Shown one piece after another: positions 1 to 9,000 of a stretch of 40,513 bases of DNA (within the stretch, counting starts at the first letter, position 1; each line of letters opens with the position of its first letter). A program made the position numbers and the translations under genes. The notes below the pieces were generated by a model. The model did not search any database. It saw only the letters and a list, made by a program, of their open reading frames with translations, and was not told the DNA's origin. Source of the stretch: Nocardioides sp. (GTDB lineage: Bacteria; Actinomycetota; Actinomycetes; Propionibacteriales; Nocardioidaceae); NCBI RefSeq assembly GCF_030149505.1, contig NZ_JASBRN010000021.1, positions 1-40,513 of the forward strand. The letters run 5' to 3'.

Positions 1-86
1 TCGACGTGCTGGCCCGCGCCCAAGCCGTCGACACCATCGTCGAGGAGGTGACCACCGAACCCGACCTCCAGGCCCTCACAGCCTGA
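1..86 (+). CDS. C-terminal tail of an unidentified protein (partial)
   Basis: An open frame enters from the left edge and gives 27 residues (from base 3) ending ...PDLQALTA before TGA at 84-86. Codon use is typical of the window. The tail is acidic and Ala-rich with no motif, so I cannot name the family. It lies 131 bp before the IS110-type transposase and may be the gene next to, or cut by, that element. Confidence 0.4.
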   Translation, partial: DVLARAQAVDTIVEEVTTEPDLQALTA

Positions 87-217
87 CTGACACCCCCAAC
101 CGAGGGATCAACCTCGTACACCACCCCAGCGGACTTGACCTGGCTAAAGCCTCACTACTGTCCTGTCTGCCCACCCGGCTGGGGCCTCCCTTCAGCGAGT
201 GGAAGGCACCATCCAGC
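87..217 (+). other. Non-coding left-end region of IS110-type element; possible bridge-RNA locus
   Basis: These 131 bases lie directly upstream of the IS110-family reading frame and show no open frame. Members of the IS110 group carry a structured guide (bridge) RNA in the non-coding left end, so this is where one would be expected. I see a short GCCC/GGGC stem around 170-187 but did not fold the sequence. The exact end of the element is not visible. The RNA assignment is inference from the family. Confidence 0.3.
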
Positions 218-1428
218 ATGACATCAGCAGAAGCGCCCGAGCAGGTCTACGGCGGCATCGACACCCACGAAGACACCATCCACGTCGCCGTGGTCAACGA
301 CCGCGGCCACGACCTCGAGGACCGCGAGTTCCCCACCAGCCCGGCCGGCTACAAGCGGGCGCTCGCGTTCATCGCCAGCCACGGCGAGCCGATCGCGATC
401 GGCATCGAGGGGACCTCCTCCTACGGCGTCAGAATCACGACTGCGGCCGTCGCCGAGGGTCTGGTCGTGGTCGAGGTGATCCGGCCGGAACGGGCAGAGC
501 GTCGCCGACTGGGGAAGTCGGACCCGATCGATGCCTACCAGGCGGCGCGGGCCGCGATGGGCAGCCACCGGGTCGCGCCGGTGAAGAACACCGCCGCGAT
601 CGAAGGTATCCGCGGTTGCACAACGCACGCCGCTCGGCGATGAAGGCCCGCACGTCGGCGATGCGGCAGATCCATCAGCAACTCGTCACCGCCCCGAGCG
701 CGATTCGGGAGAAGTACCGCGACCTGTCCAGCGACAAACGGCTCGTCGTGTTGGCCCGTATGCAGGTGCCAGCGAACCGGACTCCGGTCGAGCGGGCCGT
801 GCTGTTGGCGCTCAAGACGCTGGCGCAACGCTGCAACGAGCTGCTGCGTGAGCACGAGCGCCTCGGGGCCGAGCTCGACAAGCTGGTCACCGAAGCCAAC
901 CCCACCCTGCGCGCGGCCTACGGCGTCGGACCGGACACCGCCGCCCAGTTGCTCCTCACCGCTGGCGGCAACCCTGAGAGGCTCAGGTCCGAGGCGGCGT
1001 TCGCGGCACTCTGCGGCGCGAGTCCGATCCCGGCGTCCTCGGGCAAGGTGACCCGACACCGTCTCTCACGCGGTGGGGACCGGGCGGCGAACAACGCGCT
1101 GTACCGGATCGCGATGGTTCGGTTGGCCAGCGACCAGCGAACCAAGGACTACGTCGCACGGCAGCGCGAGGCCGGGTTCAGCAATAAGGAGATTCTGCGC
1201 AAGCTCAAGCGCGCCATCGCCCGCGAGGTCTTCCGGCTCCTGACCACGCCGGTCGCCGTGCCGGGCGTTGATGACCTACGACCGCTGCGGCAGTCCAAGA
1301 ACATCACACTCACCGCCGCGGCGAACAATCTCGGCGTCTGGCCGGCCACCATCAGCGAGCTGGAGCGCGGCATCAGGCGCAACGACACACTCGCGAAGAG
1401 CTACCGCGACTGGCTCCTCGCTGCTTGA
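218..1428 (+). pseudogene. IS110-family transposase, frameshifted
   Basis: The N-terminal frame (218-643) has the IS110 RuvC-like DEDD residues: D15 in YGGIDTH, E64 in GIEGTSSYG, D102 and D105 in KSDPIDAY. The C-terminal part lies in a different frame (about 610-1428) and carries the second transposase domain, with SSGK, RHRLSRGG and D-R-x-x-N-x-A-L motifs that hold the family's catalytic serine. It ends in an HTH-like tail (TAAANNLGVWPATISELERG). The two halves join at about 605-620, where IEGIR must be followed by LHNARRS. Loss of one base there explains the break, giving an ancestral protein near 403 residues. Programmed frameshifting is possible but I see no slippery run. The element is probably inactive. 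Confidence 0.85.
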
Positions 1429-1559
1429 ACTGAGTGGGACTCTGCCGACTTGCGCTGTAGAACCGAAATTGCGCCCGCAACCGGGCGAATGTCAGCCCAC
1501 TCGGTACGGTGCCGTGGCATCGATCGCTCACAGCCAGCCGACAGCGAAGGGAAGTGCGG

Positions 1560-2498
1560 ATGCAGATCCTCGTGGCGGGTGGAACCAACTTCATCGGTCG
1601 CTCCATCGTGTCCACCCTAAGTCGTCACCACACCGTGAGCGTTCTCAACAGAGGTAGTCGTCCGGTCGCCGACGGTCGAATCCGGCACCTAATCGCAGAT
1701 CGAAACGAGCCCGACGTCCTGCGCGAGCTCTTCGCGGACAGCGATGCGTTTGACGTCGTGGTCGATGTATCCGCCACGGATCCGAATCACGTTCGCGGAC
1801 TCCTCGGCGGGCTCGGGGAGCAACTGCCGCGTGCGTACGTGCTGATCAGTTCAGCGGCGGTCTACACGCCTGGAGCTGCCTATCCAATCCGTGAGGACTC
1901 GCACGTTGGCGGCGACCCTGTCTGGGGCGGCTACGGCGAGGACAAGGCCGCATGTGAGGAACTGGTCCGGGCCTCCGGAATTGAGGAGGTAACAATCCTC
2001 CGCCCGCCCTACGTCTACGGACCCGAAAACAATGAGGACCGCGAGAAGTGGCTCTGGGCGCGAATGGCGGCGGGTGAGCCGATCTTCGTTCCGAGTGACG
2101 GACGCGCATTGATCCAGTTCTGCCATGTCGACCACCTCGCCAGCGTCGTAGAGGAGGTCGTGGACCGAAGGGCAACGCCAGGAACGTACAACGTCGGCAC
2201 TGCCACTTCTTACACGTTCAACGACTATCTCGCGCTGCTCGCCGAGGTCAGCGGGCATCCTGCCCACCTCCTTCACACCGGGGAAGCAGCCGTCGCGGCT
2301 AGGAGCTACTTCCCGTTCCGGGACATGGACCTCGTGCTCGACATGGATCGACTCACGCGCGTGGGATTAGCTACCGGCCCGGACCTTCGGACGGGACTCC
2401 AACAGACGTGGGAATGGCTGAAGAGGTCAGGCGTCCCAGACTACGTGCCTACCAAGCAGGAGTCGGAATGGGCAAAAGCACTCCTTGACGGCCAATAG
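1560..2498 (+). CDS. NAD-dependent epimerase/dehydratase family protein
   Basis: This 312-residue protein is an extended short-chain dehydrogenase. The Rossmann glycine motif GGTNFIG is at residues 7-13, the conserved SSAAVY strand at 97-102, and the catalytic Y-x-x-x-K as Y125/K129. The segment LRPPYVYGP follows as in sugar-nucleotide epimerases. The frame is open further upstream, but the ATG at 1560 follows a purine-rich GAAGGGAAG and begins directly with the Rossmann strand, so I chose it. The substrate is unknown. It stands alone between the IS110 remnant and a convergent zinc-finger gene, so it may be cargo of a mobile element rather than part of a sugar pathway. Confidence 0.85.
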   Translation: MQILVAGGTNFIGRSIVSTLSRHHTVSVLNRGSRPVADGRIRHLIADRNEPDVLRELFADSDAFDVVVDVSATDPNHVRGLLGGLGEQLPRAYVLISSAAVYTPGAAYPIREDSHVGGDPVWGGYGEDKAACEELVRASGIEEVTILRPPYVYGPENNEDREKWLWARMAAGEPIFVPSDGRALIQFCHVDHLASVVEEVVDRRATPGTYNVGTATSYTFNDYLALLAEVSGHPAHLLHTGEAAVAARSYFPFRDMDLVLDMDRLTRVGLATGPDLRTGLQQTWEWLKRSGVPDYVPTKQESEWAKALLDGQ

Positions 2499-2547
2499 GA
2501 GCATCACTTCGCTGTCGGACCGGCGAAGGGCGACGGGGGCAATGTCG

Positions 2548-2916
2548 TCAGGAGTCGGCTGGCCGGACAGGGTCTCTGGTCCGCCTGGTCGACTCGGGGT
2601 AGGAGCTCAGGAGCCATTGCACGCGGGAGAGCGCTGCGCGGAGGGCGCGCTCCTCGCGGTAGGTCACTGCGGATTCATCCAACCGTCCCTTGAGTTGGTC
2701 GACCTGGCGCTCAAGGTGCCCGGCGGCACTGATCGCGCGCTTCCGGCATGCGGCGGAGCAGAAGAGTTGGGGCCTCCCACGCTGGCCCGACCAGTGGATG
2801 CGAGCGGGGCAGTCAGGGTTGTCGCAAGCTCGGCCAGCGGCCATCTCCACCTCGGCGTGCACATTTGTAACTCCGTCTGCCATGGGCGACTCCATTCTGG
2901 CTTGGGTGCTCTGCAT
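2548..2916 (-). CDS. Small zinc-finger protein with coiled coil
   Basis: The 122-residue product has four cysteines in C-x4-C-x16-C-x3-C spacing (C31, C36, C53, C57), with QLFCSAACRKRA near the last pair. This resembles small zinc fingers seen on actinobacterial mobile DNA. A charged helix follows (residues 65-105, LERQVDQLKGRL), probably a coiled coil for self-association. It is divergent from the TnsA-like gene, with 221 bp between them. A start at M12 (MADGVTN) is also possible. DNA binding is inferred from the zinc finger and the context. Confidence 0.7.
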   Translation of the reverse strand: MQSTQARMESPMADGVTNVHAEVEMAAGRACDNPDCPARIHWSGQRGRPQLFCSAACRKRAISAAGHLERQVDQLKGRLDESAVTYREERALRAALSRVQWLLSSYPESTRRTRDPVRPADS

Positions 2917-3137
2917 GGTTTGGTCCCCTGCGTCGGCGGCGCCAGACGGCTAGGACGAGCGAGACCGGGCGTTAATTGTGCACCCCAGGCGCACATTTGG
3001 CGACCAAGGAACAGTAAGAATAGAACTCATAGAGCCTGACGCATGCCAGTAAATGGGCGGTCGATCCCTTGCCGCAATGCCATTGCCGGGCCTACTCTCA
3101 AGCGAGTCGACAGAGGTGAGAAGCGCCCTCCCCAGAG

Positions 3138-3950
3138 ATGGGATGGGGCGCACCCGCAGCAACGGGCACGCCCCTGAACGACTCCCGATGCACGCTTGAA
3201 AGCGAGGGAATCGCCTTGCGTGATTCTAGTGGCGACGACTGGCGATGGTCAGCCCCCAGGCCAACCGGTACGGCGTGGACCTTCCGGACCGCGGGAAACG
3301 CCGGAGTGTGGAGCTGGGACGACGGCGCGCCGGATCCCCGGTTGCTCCTCCCAGTGCGGAGACCTCGCTCGGGTGCCTTGAGCCGACACATCCCGGTTCG
3401 GGCATTCAGCATGACCACCGGCGCCCACATCGCTCTGGAGTCCGGTCTCGAGCACGACCTACTTCGCCTGCTTGACCGCGACGGGGACGCCTCGTGGCTG
3501 GTGCCCCAGCCATGTCGAGTCGAGTGGCCATTGGATGGGCGAACGAAGGGGCACGTCCCCGATCTGCTCACTGCAGACCGGGCGGGGGCCGTGACAGTGT
3601 GGGACGTCAAGTCCCCCGATCGAGCTCACTCGCCTGCGTTCGCCGCCGTTGCGGAGCTCAGCTCCGACGCCTGCCGGGAGGTCGGTTGGGCCTACCGGGT
3701 CTTCACCGGGCTGACGCCGGTCCATCGGCACAATCTGTTGTGGCTGCACGGTCACAGACACAACCCGGCGGGCAACCCTCACCTCGAGGCGGAAGTCCTC
3801 CAAGAATGCGCATCGGGGGCGGTCCTGGGAGCCGTCCTTGGCGCGTCGTCCCCGGAGCGTCGTGCGGTCGTGTGGCATCACGTCTGGACGGGCAAGATCC
3901 GGGTCGATCTGAGCCAACCGTTGACCGCGGCGACGTTGGTCGTGGCATGA
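3138..3950 (+). CDS. TnsA-like heteromeric transposase endonuclease subunit
   Basis: This 270-residue protein matches the actinobacterial TnsA-like family. ESGLEHDLLRLLDRD (101-115) is followed by SWLVPQP, then HVPDLL (139-144) and VWDVKS (154-159). E101/E105, D142 and D156-V-K158 fit a PD-(D/E)xK active site. In Tn7-type transposition TnsA cuts the 5' ends of the element while TnsB cuts and joins the 3' ends. Its stop overlaps the ATG of a TnsB-like start (ATGA at 3947-3950), so the two were translated together. No TnsC, TniQ or intact TnsB is in the window, so it is probably an orphan. Confidence 0.8.
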   Translation: MGWGAPAATGTPLNDSRCTLESEGIALRDSSGDDWRWSAPRPTGTAWTFRTAGNAGVWSWDDGAPDPRLLLPVRRPRSGALSRHIPVRAFSMTTGAHIALESGLEHDLLRLLDRDGDASWLVPQPCRVEWPLDGRTKGHVPDLLTADRAGAVTVWDVKSPDRAHSPAFAAVAELSSDACREVGWAYRVFTGLTPVHRHNLLWLHGHRHNPAGNPHLEAEVLQECASGAVLGAVLGASSPERRAVVWHHVWTGKIRVDLSQPLTAATLVVA

Positions 3951-4204
3951 CCAACATGCATGGTCTTCTGCAGCTGGCGGTTGGTGCCCGCATCCTTGGC
4001 GATGACCGGTATCTCCTGGTCGTTGCCGTTGGACGTCACGCCGTCACGGTACCCACCCGAGTCACATTTCCGAATCTCCTGCGCGGCCGCAGCGACGCAT
4101 GCTCTACTGCATCCCGAGCCCCAGGTGACCCGAGACGCCTGGGGCTTTCCCCTAGGGTCAGGCACCCCACCGGGCCGGCTATCGCCCAGCCGTCCCGGCC
4201 TTGA
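3947..4204 (+). pseudogene. Truncated N-terminus of a TnsB/Mu-type transposase
   Basis: The ATG overlaps the stop of the TnsA-like gene. The first 45-50 residues read LAVGARILGDDRYLLVVAVG and then a strand-rich stretch ending in NLLRG, resembling the small beta-barrel at the start of actinobacterial TnsB-type transposases. After about 4095 the frame becomes unrelated, crosses a hairpin at 4117-4146, and stops at 4202 (85 residues in all). The whole DDE core is missing. A recombination boundary therefore probably lies near 4095-4115. The assignment rests on pattern similarity and gene order. Confidence 0.5.
4117..4146 (+). terminator. Strong hairpin, probable rho-independent terminator
   Basis: Perfect 9-bp arms, AGCCCCAGG and CCTGGGGCT, enclose a 12-base loop and are followed by TTT on the plus strand. 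It falls beyond the intact part of the TnsA/TnsB-like pair and probably came with the sequence on the right of the junction. Confidence 0.6.
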
Positions 4205-4220
4205 TCCGCCCGGAGCGAGA

Positions 4221-4255
4221 ACAGGTCCCCGTCCTGCTCGAGGCCGGGGACCTGT
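4221..4255 (-). terminator. Hairpin at the end of the tad operon
   Basis: Perfect 10-bp arms, ACAGGTCCCC and GGGGACCTGT, with a 15-base loop lie 31 bp beyond the stop of the last gene of the minus-strand operon. No long T run follows, which is common in GC-rich actinobacteria. The gap 4147-4285 holds only this hairpin. Confidence 0.6.
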
Positions 4256-4285
4256 CTCTGGGCGCTCAGCGCTTCGCGCCGACGA

Positions 4286-5191
4286 TCACTGCGTCAGCAC
4301 CTGGGCCTCACCGATGCGGATCGGCAGCGGCTCGGTGGTGATGTCGAACTCGATGGTTCCGGACTGGCCACCACCGCTCCACTCGACGACCCAATGGCTC
4401 GTGGCGGTGACCTGGTAGGCGTCGTCTGGCTGGTCGTCGCTCATCTGCTCGTAGCGGTGCCCGCACGTCGGGGAGTCCTGTTTGCCGTAGCGGTCCTCGT
4501 ACGGGGTGCCGGGGCCGGTGCAGGTCTTCTTGGTGCCGTCGCCCATGTCCCACACGATGCTCGACACCTTCGCCGTGGCGGTGACCGAGACCGGGCCTTG
4601 GCTGGCTGAGGCCGTGATCGGCCCGTAGGTGTTCGGCGCCTGGTCCTCGACCCACATCCACACCGGCAGGCCGACCAGGCCGACGCGATCGGGCCCGGGC
4701 TCCGGGACGATCCCGATCGTGATCGGGTCCAGGTTCATGGAGGCGATAGCACGTTGGGCGAGGACCGCGGGGTCGATCAGTGTCTCGCCGGCCTCCACCC
4801 ATACCGGTTGATTCGATCCCAGGTAGCCAGCCGGCTGGATGCAGTTATGCCAGTCCCCGTCCTGGTCAGTCTGTCCCGGCGGCGGAGCCGGCTGAGGCGA
4901 CACGGGCGTCGGAATGACGTAGCAGGCGTTCTTGCTACTCCACTGCCCGCCACCCAATGAGCACGGGATCTCACTGCCTGCGTACGTGCACGTCGACGAG
5001 CCGCCGCCGGGGTTCTGGCCGCCGCCGCCAGGATCGCCGCCGCCGTTCTCGCACACCCACTTCACCTCGTTGGTGATGGGGTCTACCACCTGAGTGCACT
5101 GGCCATCGCCCTCGGCCGCCGCCAACGGCACGGGAGCGACCACGAGCCCGACCAGGGCCACGATCGCGGCCGCCACGACTCGCGCTAGCAC
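4286..5191 (-). CDS. Secreted PKD-like protein of the tad operon
   Basis: This 301-residue product starts at GTG 5191 after a good GGAGGAATC ribosome site. It opens with an Arg-poor signal peptide (VVAAAIVALVGLVVAP) and an AAA cleavage region. A Gly/Pro-rich linker (about 50-110) follows with paired cysteines. The C-terminal half contains VWDMGDG and later CGHRYEQ, the usual ends of a PKD-type beta sandwich. The start overlaps the stop of the lipoprotein gene, so it is the last gene of the operon. It is likely exported and may decorate or anchor the pilus. Its exact role is unknown. Confidence 0.75.
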   Translation of the reverse strand: MLARVVAAAIVALVGLVVAPVPLAAAEGDGQCTQVVDPITNEVKWVCENGGGDPGGGGQNPGGGSSTCTYAGSEIPCSLGGGQWSSKNACYVIPTPVSPQPAPPPGQTDQDGDWHNCIQPAGYLGSNQPVWVEAGETLIDPAVLAQRAIASMNLDPITIGIVPEPGPDRVGLVGLPVWMWVEDQAPNTYGPITASASQGPVSVTATAKVSSIVWDMGDGTKKTCTGPGTPYEDRYGKQDSPTCGHRYEQMSDDQPDDAYQVTATSHWVVEWSGGGQSGTIEFDITTEPLPIRIGEAQVLTQ

Positions 5192-5751
5192 GATTCCTCC
5201 AGGAGGCCGTTCTGCTCGCTGACGAGCCAGCGGCCCTTCTCCTTCACGAGCGTGTACTCGATCGGGAGCGGGTTCGGCACCGGCTTGCCGTCGGGGCCGG
5301 TCGGCTCTGGGACGAGCTGGCCAGCCTTGTTGGTGCGCTCGACCCCCGACCGGTCCTCACAGTCGATGATGAGGATGTACGCGCCTCGGTCGCGCGGCTC
5401 CCCGAGCGTGTGGACGTACTCCCCGGTGACCTTGCCGCCGGAGCGCTCGATCGCTGAGACGTGCTGCTGGACGTTCAGGAACTCGCTGCCGGTGGCCACC
5501 TTGTTGAGGCGCTTGAAGTCGATTGTCGCCTGTCGGTAGAAGTCGTCCCGCACGTCGAGGTAGGCCGTCAGCTGCGCGGCCGCCTTCTCCTCATCCGTCT
5601 TCGGAGTCGGCGAGGCGGCGGGCGTCGTCGGTGATGGGGACTGGCTCGGGGTCTCCTGGACCGTGGGCTCGTTGTCGTCGCCGCCGCAGCCCGTGAGAGC
5701 CAGGGCGAGGGCGAGGGCCACTCCCCCGAGTGCGGAGTGGTGCTTCCTCAT
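5185..5751 (-). CDS. Lipoprotein of the tad operon
   Basis: The 188-residue product has a clear lipoprotein signal (LALALALTGCGG), with the lipobox cysteine at about residue 22. A Ser/Thr/Pro-rich spacer follows (to about residue 52), then a roughly 130-residue globular domain starting AAAQLTAYLDVRDDFYRQA. Its pattern (helix, then strands ending in VKEKGRWLVSEQNG) suggests an NTF2-like fold, which is inference. The ATG overlaps the upstream stop as ATGA. It should sit on the outer face of the cytoplasmic membrane and may assist pilus assembly. Confidence 0.75.
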   Translation of the reverse strand: MRKHHSALGGVALALALALTGCGGDDNEPTVQETPSQSPSPTTPAASPTPKTDEEKAAAQLTAYLDVRDDFYRQATIDFKRLNKVATGSEFLNVQQHVSAIERSGGKVTGEYVHTLGEPRDRGAYILIIDCEDRSGVERTNKAGQLVPEPTGPDGKPVPNPLPIEYTLVKEKGRWLVSEQNGLLEESC

Positions 5752-6023
5752 GCGGTGTCTCCTCCTGTGGTGGGCGGGGCCATGACGGATCGCTGGCTGA
5801 CGTCGTTGGCGATGTGCTCGAGGTGTTCTTCGGCGGCGTCGACGAGCTCGGCGAGCGAGCCGTTGTCGGCCGGGTCGAACCCGAACTTCTTGTCGGCGTT
5901 GTAGAGCGTGCGGATGGTGTCGCGCACGAACACGGCCCGGGCGATGCGGCGGGCGTCGAGGTCGGCGTGGTCGGCGCCGGCCGCGGCGTAGCGGCCGGTG
6001 AGCTCTTGGTCGAACGTTGCCAT
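5748..6023 (-). CDS. Small helical protein of the tad operon
   Basis: The 91-residue product starts MATFDQELTG. The frame is open upstream but that part is the antisense of the preceding gene. GGGAAGGGAG lies upstream of this ATG. It is mostly helical and acidic, with no signal peptide or membrane segment and no cysteines. It lies 23 bp after the LysM/BTAD gene and overlaps the lipoprotein gene by 4 bp. I do not recognise the family. Confidence 0.7.
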   Translation of the reverse strand: MATFDQELTGRYAAAGADHADLDARRIARAVFVRDTIRTLYNADKKFGFDPADNGSLAELVDAAEEHLEHIANDVSQRSVMAPPTTGGDTA

Positions 6024-6046
6024 GTGCTGGTGCTCCCTTCCCCGAG

Positions 6047-9000
6047 TCAGCTCGCGAGCCAGCCGTGCGTACGGATGATTGTCTTCGTGCGCTCCGACAG
6101 TTCCATGGGGGCGTCGCCGTCGTCGGACCGGTTGCAGATCTCCTCGCGCAGGATCCGGTCGGCCCCGAGCTCGTCGCCCTCGGCCTTCATGACGGCGGCC
6201 AGGCACAGGCGGGTGCTCTCCCCGTCGGGATCGGCATGGTTGGCGACGTAGGCGGCCGAGCGGGCCTTGACGAGGTCGCCGGCGGCGAGGGCCTCGGTGA
6301 CCACGATGAGCGCGACGTCGGCGATCCAGCCGGGGACCATCAGGTCGAGGCGGTTCGGCAGGGTGGCGAGCCACTCCCAGCCCTCCTCACGCAGCTGGCT
6401 GAACGGCTGGGCCTCTCCGACCAGCTCGAGCGCGGTGCACAGGTCGGCGAGACCCTCCGCGCCACCGCGGGCTCGGCCGCGCTTACACAGCCGCTTGAAC
6501 AGGTCGAGGTCGACGAGCAGGCCGTCGTCGACCTGGTAGACGTTGACCCCGGTGACCTTGGCCGCCGGCGCCTTGTCTGCGTACGGCAGGTGGTCCTCGC
6601 CGGTGCGGGGGTTGGTGCCGAGCCAGTCGCGCACGATGTTGGTGTAGTCGCGCACCTTGCCGTCGGAGATCGAGAACGCCTCACGGATCTGCTCGCGGGT
6701 GGCGCCCTGCTTGCGGTGCAGGGCCAGGAATGCCAGCAGCTCGGTGAAGTAGGGCTTGCGCTTGGCCAGCGCCTTGCCGTGGGTGCGGGCGGTGACCGGG
6801 CCGAGCAGGATGAGCCGCGGACGGTCGCAGTCGGTCGAGAACCAGTCGGCGATGTCCTGGTCGAGGGTGGGGTCCTTCTCCTCGACCTCGGCGCGGACGT
6901 GGGCGGGCACCTTGGGTGCGAGGACCTCGAGGTCCTCCTGGAGGATCGCGCTCTCCCGGATGTACTCCTCGTCCTCACCCTCGAGCAGGGAGGACATCGG
7001 CTCGTCGACGGCGTCCTCGGGGGTGTTGCGCGGCAGGGTGTACTCCCGGCGCAGCGCGCCGGCCTCGTCGGTGTAGGCCTCCCAGCCGTCGGTGGCGGTC
7101 TCGTCCACCGGGGTGTCGACGTACTCCGGGGTCTCGCTCTGGGCGTAGACCAGGGCGCATCCGCGAGCCTCGTCGCTGGTGAGCCCGACCGCGATCAGGT
7201 TGAGGCCGGCGTGCTCGAGGATGACGCGGCCGGTGTTGGTCATGTGCAGCACGGCGCCAGGAGTGTTGGGGCGCTCGCCGGCGACCACGATGGAGGTCGC
7301 GGACTGACCGACGTGATCGTTGACCAGCTGCAGCAGCTGCTCGAGGTCGGCGGGGTCTCCGGCCGCGGCGTCCAGCAGCAGCATCCGCGCGGGCCAGGTG
7401 TCGTCGTCGACGCTGCCGGTGCGGGCCGTGGACACGTCGGTGTCGTGTCGCTTCGCCCGGTCGACGGTGGTCACCGCCGCGGCGAGGATCTCCGCGGTTG
7501 CGGGCGTCCCGGCCGCGCCGGTCGGGTAGTAGGTGATCCGCTCGTCCATGGCCACGGTCTCCTCGGCCACGCCGATGCAGTCGACCTGGACGCGGCGCGA
7601 CCACGGGTTGACGGCCAGCTGGGCGGCGAGGTGGCGGGCGAAGTCGCGGCCGTAGGTGGGGTCGCCGCTGATGGTCAGCGTGGAGAGCTCCTCGCAGTTC
7701 AGCAGCCAGGTCTCGCCGGTGTCGCTCATGCCTATGGTGGCCAGCAGCGGGTAGGGCGGTTCGACGTTGCCGGTGTCGGGACCGAGGTCCTCGAACGCGG
7801 TGTCGGTGGTGACGTGCCAGTGGGTCTGGTCGGGGCTGCCCACCCAGGGAGCGGGGACGTCGGCCGGAGCGCTGAGGTGCAGCGTCAGCTTGCCGTGCCC
7901 GAGCTCCACCGCGGCGAGCGGCGGCATCGTGGTGCCCTGGGCTCCGACCGCGGCCGCGAGGCGGCGCAGGGCCTCGTCGGCGAACTCCACGGTGGCGGCC
8001 GCGGCGGCGCCGGTCGCGTTCAGGGTCATCTCCACCGGCGCGAGCTCGGGCGGCGGGGCGGCGATCGCGCGGCCCGGCGGTCGGTTCCGGAAGGCGGAGC
8101 GCCGGCGCGACCGCAGGGCCATGAGCAGGGCTCCGGACAGCAGGACGCCCCCGCCGGTGAGACCGGCGAGGACCCAGGGTGCCTCGAGGATCGAGTCGTC
8201 GGTGTCGTCGACCTGGTCGACGGCGGCGGCCGGCGCCGCCGGCTCCTCGGCCTGCGGGACCTCGGGTGCGGCGGTCTCCGGCGCCGGGGTCTCTTCGGCG
8301 GCCGGCGGGGTCTCCTCGCCCGGCGGGTCGACCGGCGGCTGCTCGTCCTTGGGCTCCGCTGGGGTCTGCGGCTTGTCCTCGCGCGGCTGCGGCTGGTCCT
8401 GCCGGTCGTCGACCGGCGTCTCGGCGCCGGGGATGTTGAGCTTCCAGCCCACGTCGATCACGTCGGGGTCGGTCAGCTGGACTCCGCCTGGCTGGGTGAT
8501 CGCGGTGGAGGCCTTGTAGATCTCCGGCCACCGGTCAGCGTCGCCGAGCTTGTCCTGCGCAATGTCGCTGAGGGTGTCGTTGGGCTGCACGGTGTAGCCG
8601 TGCGCCGGTGCTGCGTCGGCGGGCGCCGGCAGCTTGAGCACCCATCCGGGCTCGAGGAAGCTCGGCTGGGTGCCGAGCAGGTCGCGGTTGAGCTCGGCGA
8701 TCTCCTTGTAGCGGGCTCCGTCGCCGAAGTGGTCCTCGGCGATCGACCAGAGGCTCTCCCCCGGCTTCACAGCGTGGTCGACGGTCTGAGGTCCCTGGCG
8801 CTCCTGCGTCGTCTCAGCCTTGACGTCCTGCCGGGCGGGTGCCTGCTGCGCAGCATGGTCGGCGCCGGCGGTGACGTGCCCCACCGTCGCCGGGGCCGCG
8901 GCGACCGAGCTGATCGTGGTTGCCTGCGCGGCGATGGGGGCGGCGATGAACAACAGGGCGGCCAGGCCGATCAGGCCGCGCGCTGCTGCCTGGGGCCGAC

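Noticed and set aside
3878..4165. 95-codon minus-strand frame with fairly natural composition
   Set aside because: It overlaps the end of the TnsA-like gene and the truncated partner. The plus-strand frames with an ATGA overlap explain the region better.
4254..4286. Possible sixth copy of the two-part element
   Set aside because: TGATCG is present at the stop of the secreted gene, but the second core reads CCAGAGA rather than TAGGTGA and no gene follows.
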